DNA of 44,493 bases from Pyrinomonadaceae bacterium (GCA_013811945.1 JACCUI010000099.1:1-44493), one strand, 5' to 3'. Positions 8,119 to 16,981 are shown, counted from the first letter of the stretch. The notes: generated by a model from the letters alone, not told the origin. Made by a program: numbers and translations.

Positions 8119-9048
8119 ATGCAAATGACTCAGAGCAGAACGGCAGATTATTCGACGATTTACTTACTGAAACGCGGTTTTGCCGGCAGCCTTGCTATCG
8201 CCATCGCGATTTCACTGCCCGCTGTCTACGGCAAGTCGGCGCTCGAAACACGAACGACTGTCATGACTAAATCAACCAATGAGCGCTCGGAACAATCACC
8301 ATCTTCGCAACCGCGACAGACTTGCTGCCCTATCGTGGAACTCAGGCAATACACGCTCCATCCGGGAAAACGGGACATCTTGATCGAGCTCTTCGACCGA
8401 GAGTTCGTCGATAGCCAGGAAGCAGTGGGCATCAGAGTGATAGGCCAGTTCCGAGACCTTGATGATCCGAACCGCTTTGTCTGGCTCAGAGGCTTTCGCG
8501 ATATGCCTTCACGCGCACAATCGCTGAAGGAATTTTACGGGGGGCCTGTCTGGAAAGCGCATCGTGAAGGGGCGAACGCTACGATGGTTGACTCTGACAA
8601 TGTCCTGCTCTTGCGCCCAGCGCTTCCGCTGTCCGGATTTTCAGTCAACAGCAGCGAGCCCCCTCCGCCTCGCGCCAACGACGTCTCGCAGGGGCTGCTG
8701 ATTGCCACTATCTATTATTTCAATGCACCCGATGGCAGCGACTTTGTTGACTTCTTTGAGCACACGCTCAAGCCGGTCGTGACAGATACGGGTGCTTCGA
8801 TCTTGGCCTATTTTGTGACCGAACGAAGCGCGAACACCTTCCCGGCGCTACCGGTGCGTGAGGGCGAGCATGTCTTTGTCTGGTTCATGCGCTTTGAAGA
8901 TCAGGCTGCATACGAACGCCAAGCCGCCGCTCTTTCTCGGTCTCAGCGATGGCGTGGCGAGGTTTCGGATGAACTGGCGCGTCGTCTGAAAGGAGCGCCG
9001 GAAGTGTTGAAGCTATCGCCGACCGCAGGTTCGCGGTGGCGTGGTTGA
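8119..9048 (+). CDS. NIPSNAP family protein with N-terminal membrane anchor
   Basis: 309 residues from ATG 8119, chosen because GAGG lies just upstream; an in-frame GTG at 8080 has no such site. Residues about 17-40 (RGFAGSLAIAIAISLPAVYG) form a signal or anchor. Two NIPSNAP-type ferredoxin-like repeats follow: IVELRQYTLHPGKRDILIEL around residue 70 with RFVWLRGFRDM, and a second starting LLIATIYYFNAPDGSDFVDF with HVFVWFMRFEDQAAYERQ. NIPSNAP domains are alpha-beta barrels of unclear biochemical role. A short gap separates it from the DinB gene downstream. Confidence 0.85.
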   Translation: MQMTQSRTADYSTIYLLKRGFAGSLAIAIAISLPAVYGKSALETRTTVMTKSTNERSEQSPSSQPRQTCCPIVELRQYTLHPGKRDILIELFDREFVDSQEAVGIRVIGQFRDLDDPNRFVWLRGFRDMPSRAQSLKEFYGGPVWKAHREGANATMVDSDNVLLLRPALPLSGFSVNSSEPPPPRANDVSQGLLIATIYYFNAPDGSDFVDFFEHTLKPVVTDTGASILAYFVTERSANTFPALPVREGEHVFVWFMRFEDQAAYERQAAALSRSQRWRGEVSDELARRLKGAPEVLKLSPTAGSRWRG

Positions 9049-9145
9049 GTTTAACGACCCGCAGTGGTGCAAGTTTTGCAAGGCGCTCCAGCTCGGGTGT
9101 CATGCAGTTAAAGGCAACAATCACCGAACATCACAAAACAAACAT

Positions 9146-9655
9146 ATGAAGAAATCAGACATCAACCCGATGCCGGAGTATTTCGACCGCTACATCAACT
9201 TAGTGGCTGATGTGGAACTGTCACAGGCTTTTGATGACAGCATCGGTCAGTTGAATGAATTAGACAGAAATCTTTTGACAAGGCTCGACGGCAAAAAATA
9301 CGCGTCCGACAAATGGACGGTCAAAGAGATTTTTCAGCACACTATAGATTTTGAAAGAATTTTGTCTTACCGCACTTTGCTGTTTGCCAGACGTGAAGGC
9401 TCGATTCCCCAAGGCGTCGACGAAAAGCTGCTCGGCGCGAATATGAACGCCGACAAACGCCCGATTGACGCGCTTATAGATGAACTAAAGATCGTTCGCG
9501 TTTCGACAAAAACGATGTTCGATAGTTTCGACGACGAAATGTTACAAACCGGCGGCACCAATTGGAAATATGAGATCTCGGTTTTGGCGATGGGCTTCAG
9601 CATCGTCGGACATCAAGTTCACCACCTCAAAATCATCGAAGAAAAATATTATTGA
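9146..9655 (+). CDS. DinB superfamily protein
   Basis: 169 residues; start at ATG 9146 because similarity begins there, although no good ribosome site is visible. It is a four-helix DinB/YfiT bundle with the usual metal triad: HTIDFERI (first His) and HQVHHLKIIEEKYY (second and third His) near the C terminus, plus DKWTVKEIFQH. Such proteins are metal-dependent thiol transferases or have unknown functions. It lies 4 bp from the flavin-binding gene that follows, so the two are probably cotranscribed. Base composition from here to 10,750 looks more A-rich than the surroundings, perhaps a transferred segment. Confidence 0.85.
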   Translation: MKKSDINPMPEYFDRYINLVADVELSQAFDDSIGQLNELDRNLLTRLDGKKYASDKWTVKEIFQHTIDFERILSYRTLLFARREGSIPQGVDEKLLGANMNADKRPIDALIDELKIVRVSTKTMFDSFDDEMLQTGGTNWKYEISVLAMGFSIVGHQVHHLKIIEEKYY

Positions 9656-9659
9656 GCAT

Positions 9660-10322
9660 ATGACCGAAAATTTCCCCCCTACCGAAAAAACGAAGGTGCG
9701 ACGTTTGCCTAAGCGCGGTTCGTTTGAACGTCAAACTATTTATCAAATTCTGGACGAGGCTCTTATCTGTCACGTCGGTTTCACGGTTGACGACCAGCCG
9801 TTTGTTATTCCGACCGGATATGCGCGTGTCGGCGATACCTTGTTGATTCACGGCTCCGCGGCCAGCCGGATGCTCAGGGCGTTGGCGCAGGAAATTGACG
9901 TTTGCGTAACGGTTACACTGATTGACGGGTTGGTTTTGGCGCGTTCGGCATTTCATCATTCGATGAATTATCGCTCGGTCGTAATTTTCGGCAAGGCAAA
10001 AGTGGTAGATGATGAACAGGAAGAGTCAGAGGCACTTTTTGCTTTTAGCGAGCATATTATTCCCAATCGCTGGGCGGAAGTTCGCCCGCCGACTGAAAAA
10101 GAATTAAAGTCGACGCTGGTGTTGTCGCTTCCGCTCGAAGAAGCATCGGCGAAGATTCGCACAGGAAATCCAATTGACGACGAAGAAGATTACGCTTTGG
10201 ATGTTTGGGCGGGCGTGATTCCGGTTCGTTTGACGGCTGGCGAACCCCTTGCCGACGACCGGCTAAAAGGTGGAATCCCAATCCCGCCACACGTTTCAAG
10301 TTACAAGAAATACCGGAGATGA
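9660..10322 (+). CDS. Pyridoxamine 5'-phosphate oxidase-like flavin split-barrel protein
   Basis: 220 residues. It matches the PF12900-type split barrel: RRLPKRGSFERQTIYQILDE, then ALICHVGFTVDDQPFVIPTG, LLIHGSAASRMLRAL and FHHSMNYRSVVIFGKAKVVD. These are typical FMN- or heme-binding oxidoreductase-like proteins of this length. It starts 4 bp after the DinB stop. Its stop TGA (10,320-10,322) overlaps a first ATG of the next gene in an ATGA arrangement, indicating translational coupling. Cofactor and substrate are inferred only from the fold. Confidence 0.85.
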   Translation: MTENFPPTEKTKVRRLPKRGSFERQTIYQILDEALICHVGFTVDDQPFVIPTGYARVGDTLLIHGSAASRMLRALAQEIDVCVTVTLIDGLVLARSAFHHSMNYRSVVIFGKAKVVDDEQEESEALFAFSEHIIPNRWAEVRPPTEKELKSTLVLSLPLEEASAKIRTGNPIDDEEDYALDVWAGVIPVRLTAGEPLADDRLKGGIPIPPHVSSYKKYRR

Positions 10323-10324
10323 AA

Positions 10325-10747
10325 ATGATTGCAGTCGCTGAAACAGACGACGAAATACAAAATTGCTACGCGGTAATGGCTGAGCTGCGCCCGCATATAA
10401 AGGCTGGTGAATTTCTGCCGAAAGTTAAACGACAAGCGGAAAATTCTGGCTATGAATTAGCCTATCTGACGGACGGCGAAGTAAAAGCCGTTGTCGGATT
10501 TAGAATCTCCGAATGGCTGTCGGGCGGCAAGTACCTCGAAATTGAAGACCTGGTTGCGAAAAGCGGCGAACGGTCAAAAGGCTATGGCGGCGAATTGTTT
10601 GACTGGCTGGTTGAATACGCCGGAGAGAATAATTGCGACCATATCCGACTCGTTTCGCACGTTAAAAGATTCTCCGCACACCGGTTTTATTTGCAGAAGA
10701 GAATGGACATTCAGGCGCATTATTTTTCTATGAATTTGAAAGGTTGA
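10325..10747 (+). CDS. GNAT family N-acetyltransferase
   Basis: 140 residues. Two starts compete: ATG 10,319 overlaps the previous stop, but ATG 10,325 has GGAG with a 6-nt spacer and is preferred. The acetyl-CoA site is LEIEDLVAKSGERSKGYGGE (about residues 70-90, RxxGxG motif A), followed by LFDWLVEYA and a C-terminal FYLQKRMDIQAHYF strand. The acceptor cannot be told. It is part of the tightly spaced plus-strand run that starts with the DinB gene. Confidence 0.85.
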   Translation: MIAVAETDDEIQNCYAVMAELRPHIKAGEFLPKVKRQAENSGYELAYLTDGEVKAVVGFRISEWLSGGKYLEIEDLVAKSGERSKGYGGELFDWLVEYAGENNCDHIRLVSHVKRFSAHRFYLQKRMDIQAHYFSMNLKG

Positions 10748-10775
10748 TGGGAAAGCCGATTGAGGAGGCAAACGT

Positions 10776-10961
10776 ATGGCGTTAGAGATGCGGACAAAAT
10801 GCGAGAAGTGCGAGACGGAGATTGCGGCATCGAGCGAAGCGTACATCTGTACCTACGAATGCACGTTCTGCGCAAGGTGCACGAGCGCGATGAACGCGAT
10901 TTGCCGGAACTGCGGCGGCGAGCTCATGCGCCGCCCGCGACCTGCGGACAAGACTGTGTGA
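10776..10961 (+). CDS. DUF1272 zinc-ribbon protein
   Basis: 61 residues rich in cysteine: CEKCETEIAA, YICTYECTFCARC and ICRNCGGELMRRP. The pairs of CxxC knuckles match the small DUF1272 family, which presumably binds one or two zinc ions. GAGGAGG lies about 7 nt before ATG. Function unknown. It is 25 bp upstream of the second DinB gene. Confidence 0.9.
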   Translation: MALEMRTKCEKCETEIAASSEAYICTYECTFCARCTSAMNAICRNCGGELMRRPRPADKTV

Positions 10962-10986
10962 GGTATGAATAATCAGGACCACCAGG

Positions 10987-11491
10987 ATGAAGAGAATTGA
11001 AAAACCCGCCGCAGGGGAATACGCGCCCTACACGATAATGTATATCGGTTTGTTGCCCGACGCATTTGGCCGACAACTTGAAAACCACGCAGGGTTTCAT
11101 CCGTTCATTTCCGGCAGAAAAACTCGTCTACCGCTATGCCGATGGAAAATGGACAATCAAGGAGACGCTGGTTCACATCATTGAAGACGAGCGAATTTAC
11201 GCCTACCGGACGTTGCGTTTTGCGCGGAACGATAAGACCGAGTTGCCCGGCTTTGAACAAGACGACTATGCAATCTATTCAGGGGCAAACGAGCGCGAAA
11301 TCGAAGACATTCTGAGAGAGTTTGCGGCCGTGCGTCAAGCGACAATTTCTCTGTTCGAAGGTTTTAATGACGAGGCACTTTTGCGCACCGGAATAGCTGA
11401 CGACAAAGTGATGAGCGTCCGCGCTGCTGCGTACCACATTGCAGGTCACGAAATGCACCACATCAACCTTATCGAAGAGCGTTACCTCTGA
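10987..11491 (+). pseudogene. Second DinB-like gene, frameshift with small deletion
   Basis: Frame one gives RIEKPAAGEYAPYTIMYIGL with LLPD, the normal N terminus. Frame two takes over near 11,060 with HLADNLKTTQGFIRSFPAEK, YADGKWTIKETLVHIIEDER and the C-terminal histidines HIAGHEMHHINLIEERYL. Compared with the family about six residues between LLPD and HLADN are missing in addition to the frame change, so this is more than a single-base miscall. All three metal histidines are in the second frame, which contains no good start codon. Confidence 0.75.
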
Positions 11492-11577
11492 CGGTTAGCA
11501 AATCATTACATGTTGAACGGTTGGTCGCGCGTCATCTGTTCGAGATCCTGTCCATAACACTTCTTTCTGAAAACCTG

Positions 11578-12180
11578 TTAGAGCGCACTAATCTTGCTGA
11601 ATTGGGCCTGCCTATCCCCGGTCCGCTCCGGCAAAGGGCGATACGCATCTTCGGAGAAGCCTTGAGCTTCCACGCCGAACGCGTGATTGAAACGCGCCCG
11701 ATAGTTTTCCCAGGCAATCGCCGCCGTTAGCTCAACCATCTGCGCCTCGTTGAAATGGCGCCGGAGTGCGACAAAAAGTTCATCGGGAACTTCGACCGGC
11801 GTTAGTGTCATCGCTACGCTGTAATCAAGCACCAGCTTCTCATGCGGCGAAAACGCGCTGCTCTCCCTGTAGGTGGAAAGATCCCGCAGCTGCTCTTCAG
11901 TAATGCCTGCTTTTCTGCCAACGGCAGAACCGATGTCGATTCAAAACGGACAGCCAACCAAAGTAGCTGCTTTAATCTGGGCGAGGTCTTTCAGCCTCGA
12001 TTCCACAAGCCGCGCGCGTTCGCTGGCGAGTTCGAAGACACCTGAGCCAAATGAGACCCAGGAATGATGCCCCATGACTTTTAAGGGGTCTGCTACTTTC
12101 CCGAATCGGCGTTGCGAAAACCAGTAGGCGAGCCGGACAAAAAGACTGGCCTTGGTTTTGGACACTTCTTCAATTCGCAT
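11578..12180 (-). CDS. CMD/AhpD-like protein with in-frame TGA at the redox Cys: probable selenoprotein
   Basis: One frame of 201 codons from ATG 12,180 to TAA 11,578, broken only by TGA at 11,943-11,941 (residue 80). The flanks read LAQIKAATLVGCPF-[TGA]-IDIGSAVGRKAGITEEQL. In carboxymuconolactone decarboxylase/AhpD relatives this site is GCPFCIDIGSA, so TGA replaces the second Cys of the CxxC redox centre, giving CPFU. Both halves are otherwise intact: N-terminal SKTKASLFVRLAYWFSQRRF, C-terminal LDYSVAMTLTPVEVPDELF, ELTAAIAWENYRARFNHAFG. A perfect hairpin with a GUU loop lies 18 nt after the TGA (11,913-11,929). The alternative is a chance nonsense mutation, which is why confidence in selenocysteine is moderate; the family call is firm. 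Confidence 0.7.
11913..11929 (-). promoter_or_regulatory. SECIS-like hairpin after the TGA of the CMD/AhpD-like gene
   Basis: On the mRNA strand UUCUGCC pairs perfectly with GGCAGAA around a GUU loop (7-bp stem, 3-nt loop). Eighteen bases separate the UGA from the loop. Bacterial SECIS elements sit inside the coding region just after the UGA, with a G/U apical loop recognised by SelB at about this distance. The stem encodes GSAVGRK, so it also has a coding explanation. Confidence 0.55.
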
Positions 12181-12253
12181 TATTTTGGTTTGCTATTCCT
12201 TCCTCGCTCGTTTTTATGCTCATCCAACGCCACGTTCTCGGCGAATCTGCCTC

Positions 12254-12709
12254 TCATAATAAGGTCTGTTCTCCCGATGAAGCTTTGGCCTGTGCCCATC
12301 GCTCGATCAGTCTCCGTCGGTTCTCCAACTTCTTTTCGACATTCGGCACCCTCATTACGAGTCGCTCTAAGTGCGCCAAATAATCTGGCTCGCCGATGCT
12401 TTCCCGGATTTCGGCGACGAACGGTTGGAGCTTGGCGAACACGACCAAGTGTTCCGAGTTGGCTTCCAGGAACAACTTTTCATCGATCCCGCCGTTGTTG
12501 ACGAGCGACGCGGCGACCTCCCAGTGGGATGCGACCATGCGATAGTACGCGCTCGGCTTTTCGCCACTCAACATGAGCGTCAGTATGTCATTGCCGCTGC
12601 GCGGGGCAAACTCTGAAAAGAACCACCTGCGGGCCTCGCGCATCAACGCCTCGCTCCTGATTTCGTAAAGTTTGATGATGACAAGTGCGTCCTGAGTTTT
12701 TGTATCCAT
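12254..12709 (-). CDS. Uncharacterised protein, helical
   Basis: 151 residues from ATG 12,709, supported by AGAGGA upstream; an earlier in-frame start at 12,745 would add only MAQERSRPRGKH. I do not recognise the family. It is predicted mostly helical and soluble, with MREARRWFFSEFAPRSGND, then a middle section AYYRMVASHWEVAASLVNNG and a basic C terminus (VPNVEKKLENRRRLIERW). It lacks a signal peptide or membrane segment. It lies between the SnoaL gene (148 bp upstream) and the CMD/AhpD-like gene (73 bp downstream), all on the minus strand, possibly one transcript. Confidence 0.7.
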   Translation of the reverse strand: MDTKTQDALVIIKLYEIRSEALMREARRWFFSEFAPRSGNDILTLMLSGEKPSAYYRMVASHWEVAASLVNNGGIDEKLFLEANSEHLVVFAKLQPFVAEIRESIGEPDYLAHLERLVMRVPNVEKKLENRRRLIERWAQAKASSGEQTLL

Positions 12710-12857
12710 GTGTTTTCCTCTCGGTCGGCTTCTTTCCTGAGCCAATAGCTGGAGTTGTCACGGAGCGAAACCGTCAACACGCAACGTGGAATTTAACCAG
12801 CAACGTAATAAGAGATCCGTTGTCGCCTTGGTGGCCATCGACTTGTACGACTCGGGG

Positions 12858-13256
12858 CTATCCACGCAACGCCGCCGTGACCAGTTCCGTGTCCATGTAC
12901 TCGGTTAACTCCTGTAGCTTGCCTTCGGCAATACGGCAGACCCAACAGTATTTATTGTTGTACGGTATACCCGCTTTTGTGATGACCTTGCCCCGACACT
13001 CAACCACCACGTAATCGTCTTCAGCGATGAAGCGATCTGCCGTATTCGTATATTGATTCTCAAACTGGGAAAACAGCGGTTGCAGAAGTTCGGTCAGTAC
13101 GGCTTGCTTCCCATGATACGTTTTTGACCATTTGGTGGTGCCGGTGACAGTCCAGGAGAAGTCATTAGCCAGACTTTCGACGAAGGGCTTGCCGTTGCCC
13201 TTAGACAACTCGGAGAAAATATATTGCATGAGATGTTTGTTCTCAGTTGTACTCAT
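12858..13256 (-). CDS. SnoaL-like NTF2-fold protein
   Basis: 132 residues with a standard SnoaL-like layout: YIFSELSKGNGKPFVESLAN, DFSWTVTGTTKWSKTYHGKQ, YVVVECRGKVITKAGIPYNN and KYCWVCRIAEGKLQELTEYM. This cone-shaped fold holds a hydrophobic pocket and includes ketosteroid-isomerase-like enzymes as well as binding proteins; no catalytic assignment is possible. It is first in a minus-strand run with the helical protein and the CMD/AhpD-like gene. The C-terminal LTEYMDTELVTAAL matches the family closely. Confidence 0.85.
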   Translation of the reverse strand: MSTTENKHLMQYIFSELSKGNGKPFVESLANDFSWTVTGTTKWSKTYHGKQAVLTELLQPLFSQFENQYTNTADRFIAEDDYVVVECRGKVITKAGIPYNNKYCWVCRIAEGKLQELTEYMDTELVTAALRG

Positions 13257-13608
13257 GATTCTTGTCTCCTATGTTTAAGGCCGGCAGTTGCATTTAGTGA
13301 AGCCGCCGAAGAGTTGTTCAAAACATCTTCATGACGCCGGTTGCTTTCGCAGCTAAGGCCAGCAACTTCTCGGCAGTTTTGAGCTCCGTTGACGCTGCCT
13401 AACGACGTCATTAGTAACGTCGCTAACAGTAATCCCTTCTGCCCTGATTGTTAACTTCCACAGTGTGTCCTGAATTCGTCAAGGAGTTAGCGTACTGGCT
13501 CAGGAGCTTTCAGTCTTTCCCGTAATTGCTGGCGCTTGACTGATCTTGCTATTCGTTGGCAGAGAGCTCGTGAGGGGGAGACTGTTAGCAGGCGGACAGA
13601 AAACAACG
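13257..13608. other. Intergenic, 352 bp
   Basis: No reading frame of note. It holds the upstream region of the SnoaL gene (minus) and the region after the photolyase stop. No clear terminator or promoter is visible. Confidence 0.4.
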
Positions 13609-14985
13609 TCATTTCTCGAGGCCGGCAATGTAAGCTTTCGCATTAAACTTGCGCCCCATGCTTCGGGAGGTCATGTAGCGCAGCTTACCGAAGATGGGCC
13701 GTTCTGGTCCCCAGGCCCGATCATGTTTCCCAAAACACCAGAGTATGCCTGCGTACGAATTAGGATCGCGTCCGTCCAGCGCATACTTGTTATTCAGGTG
13801 CTCGATTAAAGCAAATGCGGCTTCGTATCCGGGTTGCCATTCGATCAAACGTTTGCCCCACAACATGCGCACGTAGTTGTGAATCTCGCCAGTGCGAATC
13901 AGCTCGCGTTGGGCCGCATTCCATAACTCGTCGCCGGTTTGACCTGCTTCAATCTGTTCGGGCGTATAGACCTCCGGCCGAGTATCTCCGCTGTGTTCTC
14001 GCATGGTCTTCAGCGCCCAGGTCGGCAGCGCCGCAAGGGAATTGTAGTTAGCATTGAAGCGTGTAAAGTTAAATGATAGCTCGCGCCGCACGATCGCCTC
14101 TTCGAGATAGGCTGCTTTTGCTTCCTGCGGGGCAGGGGACTGGTTTACCGCCGCGACAATTTCCTGAATAGAAATGAAGCCAAAATGCAGATAAGCACTG
14201 AGACGTGAGGTCCCGTCCACGCTGGGCTCATTTCTTGATTCATGATACCGAGGCAGGATGTTCCTCACAAAGTGGTGCAGACGATTGCGGGCGGCCTGCG
14301 CGCCACCTTTATAGAGAGGGGAGGGCGTTACGGTGTGATCGATGTCGCACTGGCTAACCAAGCAGGGAATATCTTTCGATGTGACCACGGTCTCCGGACA
14401 TTCCAACGCCAGCGCTGGGGCTTTGCGCTTGAGTCTGAAAGTCGCTATCGGCGCGAGGTAAAGCGGCAGCAGACGGCTGATCGTTGGTCGAATTGTTCGG
14501 GCGGCATATTCCTCTTTGTGAAAAGCAGAGAGGGGAATCATTCCATTTGAGTCTACAGCGAAAACCGGTATGCTCAACCTGGCTGCGATGCGTCTGTTGT
14601 GTTCGGGAATGATGAAGCAGGGAAAGTCATCCGTCACAAGTAGTGCGGCCTGCTGGGCCAGACGCGAAATTGTGTTCTTGGAATCGCTGGCATTTCGCTG
14701 CAAATAGAAAATGTAACGTATCCCGAGGCGGGCAAACTTCTCAGTATTTTCCGGCACGCCCTCCAGGATGAAGGTGTGCAGCCGATCGTTGGCCCACGGA
14801 TAGTAATATTTTAATCCCTCATAAACGACGAGGGGCAGGCCGCGGTCATTAGCCATTTGAATGGCAAAGTTCAAGGCGTAATTGTGAGAGGTTCGCTTGA
14901 ACATCTGCATCCAGTACAGAACATAACCGGCCTTGCGGTTCTCAGAGCCATCATTCAGCTGCGTGACTCGCTTATTCAAATTCAT
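13609..14985 (-). CDS. phrB: Class II CPD photolyase
   Basis: 458 residues, full length for a class II deoxyribodipyrimidine photolyase, which uses FAD and blue light to split cyclobutane dimers. N-terminal antenna domain: YVLYWMQMFKRTSHNYAL and YEGLKYYYPWANDRLHTF. FAD domain: SAYLHFGFISIQEIV, RRELSFNFTRFNANYNSL, GEIHNYVRMLWGKRLIEW and the C-terminal class II signature ALDGRDPNSYAGILWCFGKH. Start at ATG 14,985. An SDR-DUF2867 gene lies 205 bp upstream on the same strand; such genes often accompany photolyases in light-stress clusters, so co-regulation is plausible. Confidence 0.95.
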   Translation of the reverse strand: MNLNKRVTQLNDGSENRKAGYVLYWMQMFKRTSHNYALNFAIQMANDRGLPLVVYEGLKYYYPWANDRLHTFILEGVPENTEKFARLGIRYIFYLQRNASDSKNTISRLAQQAALLVTDDFPCFIIPEHNRRIAARLSIPVFAVDSNGMIPLSAFHKEEYAARTIRPTISRLLPLYLAPIATFRLKRKAPALALECPETVVTSKDIPCLVSQCDIDHTVTPSPLYKGGAQAARNRLHHFVRNILPRYHESRNEPSVDGTSRLSAYLHFGFISIQEIVAAVNQSPAPQEAKAAYLEEAIVRRELSFNFTRFNANYNSLAALPTWALKTMREHSGDTRPEVYTPEQIEAGQTGDELWNAAQRELIRTGEIHNYVRMLWGKRLIEWQPGYEAAFALIEHLNNKYALDGRDPNSYAGILWCFGKHDRAWGPERPIFGKLRYMTSRSMGRKFNAKAYIAGLEK

Positions 14986-15190
14986 TCCGTGAGTTTCGCC
15001 CTCATTCTGTCCAACGTTATAGGTACATATGCCAGGGCTGAAAGTGATCGTAATTTCGGACTGGATCGGCGCCTTCTACAGGACCGGGAGCGGTAGCGAT
15101 TGCACTCAACCGGCTCAACCATCACGCGGACTTGATTAGTTGTACTTAAGCAACTCCTTCGGTCGTCCCAGTCACTGCGAAACATACCTC

Positions 15191-16708
15191 TCAATTCCTG
15201 CCGTGCATGCTGCCTTGATTGAGTGCGGTCGGGACCGCTGCCGGTTCTGTAGCGGCCGGACGCGGCTGGGGTTGCAACATCACACGCCTGGCAATCGAGT
15301 CAATCATGTCCTGGAATACCAAAGCATGCAGCGGGTAAACGGAGTACCAGTAAATTCGACCGGAGAGTCCGATTGGATCATAAATCGCGGTTTGCCGGAT
15401 GACTGATCCATTTGCCTCGGGCTCCACCACGAACTCCAGCCACGCTCGGCCCGGGACCTTCATCTCTGCCAGCAAACGTAACTTGTGAGGCCTTTCCAGC
15501 TCTTCAACGCGCCAGAAGTCCAGCGCATCTCCAGGCCTGAGACTGCGATGCGTCGGTCTGCCTCTTCTCATGCCGACTCCGCCCACCAGCAGGTCAAGGA
15601 TCCCGCGCCAGCGCCACAGGAAATCGTACCCAAACCAGCCCTTGTTGCCGCCAATACTTTCGATAACCTGAAAAGCCGCTTCAGGGGTGGCTGCAACATG
15701 TTTCTCTCTGTAGTCAATCTGCCTATTACGGAACTGGTAACCACCATAACTTCTGGGAGTGCCGCTGGCTGACAGGGAATCTGACCAACGAGTCTCCGCG
15801 AACTTTCGATCCTCGTTTTCGAGCGCGGCTCGCATGGCCTCCGCGGCTCCGCAGGGCCGCAACGCAAATAACTCGTGGGCGCGGTTGCTGGTGACGATGG
15901 TTGGATGTTTGATGCTCTCGATCAGCTTGCGTCCCACGCGAGCGTATAGGGGAGTGACAAAACCTAACCACAGACTACTGAGCCAGGGAGTAAGCACTGG
16001 AACAGGAATCATCACGCGCTTCAAGTTTCTCAGGCGGGCGTACTCATTCATCAGTTCGCGGTAAGACAGTTGATCGGCGCCACCTATTTCCACGACTTCG
16101 CTCGCATCGAGTGGAACATCGAGTGCTTGCACCAAGTAGCCGACCAAATCCTGGATCCCTATTGGTTGGGCCAACACTGAAACCCACCGGGGCATAACCA
16201 TGATCGGTAGATGCTCAGACAGTGCTCGGATCATTTCAAAGGAAAGACTTCCCGATCCTATTACGATCGAGGCGCGAAACTCGAGCGTTGGTACGCCAGA
16301 GTCACGTAAAATCCTTCCTACCTCATGGCGGCTGCGAAGATGCGGAGAAAGCTCTTCCCGGTCGTTGCCCATCCCGCCCAGATAAATAATGCGTTTAACC
16401 CCAGACTCCCTGGCCACCACGGCGAAGTTTTGAGCGCCAACTTTCTCTTGCTCCTCGAATCCCTTCGACTCACCCAACGAGTGGATAAGGTAATACGCCG
16501 TATCCATTCCGGCTAGCCCCGCCCTGAGGGATTCTTTGTCGAGCACGTCCGCCGCGAAAACTTTCGTGGTTGGCGCCACCCGCGACCTCAAATACGCAGG
16601 AGTGCGCGCAATACAATTTAAGGTATGGCCCTGGCTTTCAAGTCCTTTCAGCAGCCGACCGCCTACATAACCCGTTGCTCCTGTGAGCAGAATAGAGTGC
16701 TTCTTCAA
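15191..16708 (-). CDS. NAD(P)-binding SDR-type epimerase fused to DUF2867
   Basis: 505 residues from TTG 16,708, where the fold begins (KHSILLTGATGYVGGRLLKG, Rossmann GxxGxxG). Residues 1-300 are NmrA/SDR-like (TAYYLIHSLGESKGFEEQE; KRIIYLGGMGND). Residues about 330-480 are the DUF2867 domain (FGYDFLWRWRGILDLLVGGV; RRGRPTHRSLRPGDALDFWR). The family is uncharacterised but frequently adjacent to photolyases and cryptochromes. The last 25 residues (Gln/Pro/Ala-rich) are encoded by DNA resembling the dispersed repeat seen elsewhere (around 15,225-15,270), so the tail may be acquired. Confidence 0.9.
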   Translation of the reverse strand: MKKHSILLTGATGYVGGRLLKGLESQGHTLNCIARTPAYLRSRVAPTTKVFAADVLDKESLRAGLAGMDTAYYLIHSLGESKGFEEQEKVGAQNFAVVARESGVKRIIYLGGMGNDREELSPHLRSRHEVGRILRDSGVPTLEFRASIVIGSGSLSFEMIRALSEHLPIMVMPRWVSVLAQPIGIQDLVGYLVQALDVPLDASEVVEIGGADQLSYRELMNEYARLRNLKRVMIPVPVLTPWLSSLWLGFVTPLYARVGRKLIESIKHPTIVTSNRAHELFALRPCGAAEAMRAALENEDRKFAETRWSDSLSASGTPRSYGGYQFRNRQIDYREKHVAATPEAAFQVIESIGGNKGWFGYDFLWRWRGILDLLVGGVGMRRGRPTHRSLRPGDALDFWRVEELERPHKLRLLAEMKVPGRAWLEFVVEPEANGSVIRQTAIYDPIGLSGRIYWYSVYPLHALVFQDMIDSIARRVMLQPQPRPAATEPAAVPTALNQGSMHGRN

Positions 16709-16840
16709 TGCATTAATCTCATTTCGATGTACCAGTTGAAAGTTTGTCCCGCTTGTCTCTGCAGGTCAGCGACGCTCTTCGCCGCCCAACGTTTTCGTCG
16801 CCCCGGGGGTAGCTTAAGGTCAGCCTTGAAACATCGACTC

Positions 16841-16981
16841 CTAAGGTTGCGGCGTCTTGATAATTTTGCTGGTGTCAAAGTCCTGGTTAGCCATCTTAGC
16901 GAGTAAGCCCTTGTCCCCGTGTGTTGAGCGTAAATTTTCCACGAAGTGGCGGAATTCGTCCTGAGCAGTTTTGTCATTCAT
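16841..16981 (-). CDS. Possible 46-residue small protein
   Basis: ATG 16,981 opens a 46-codon frame ending TAG 16,841: it begins MNDKTAQDEFRHFVENLRST and ends FDTSKIIKTPQP. The composition is protein-like (charged, amphipathic helix, then a polar tail), unlike the competing frames. There is no good ribosome site and I do not recognise a family. It is upstream of the SDR gene on the same strand, 132 bp before its start. Confidence 0.4.
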   Translation of the reverse strand: MNDKTAQDEFRHFVENLRSTHGDKGLLAKMANQDFDTSKIIKTPQP

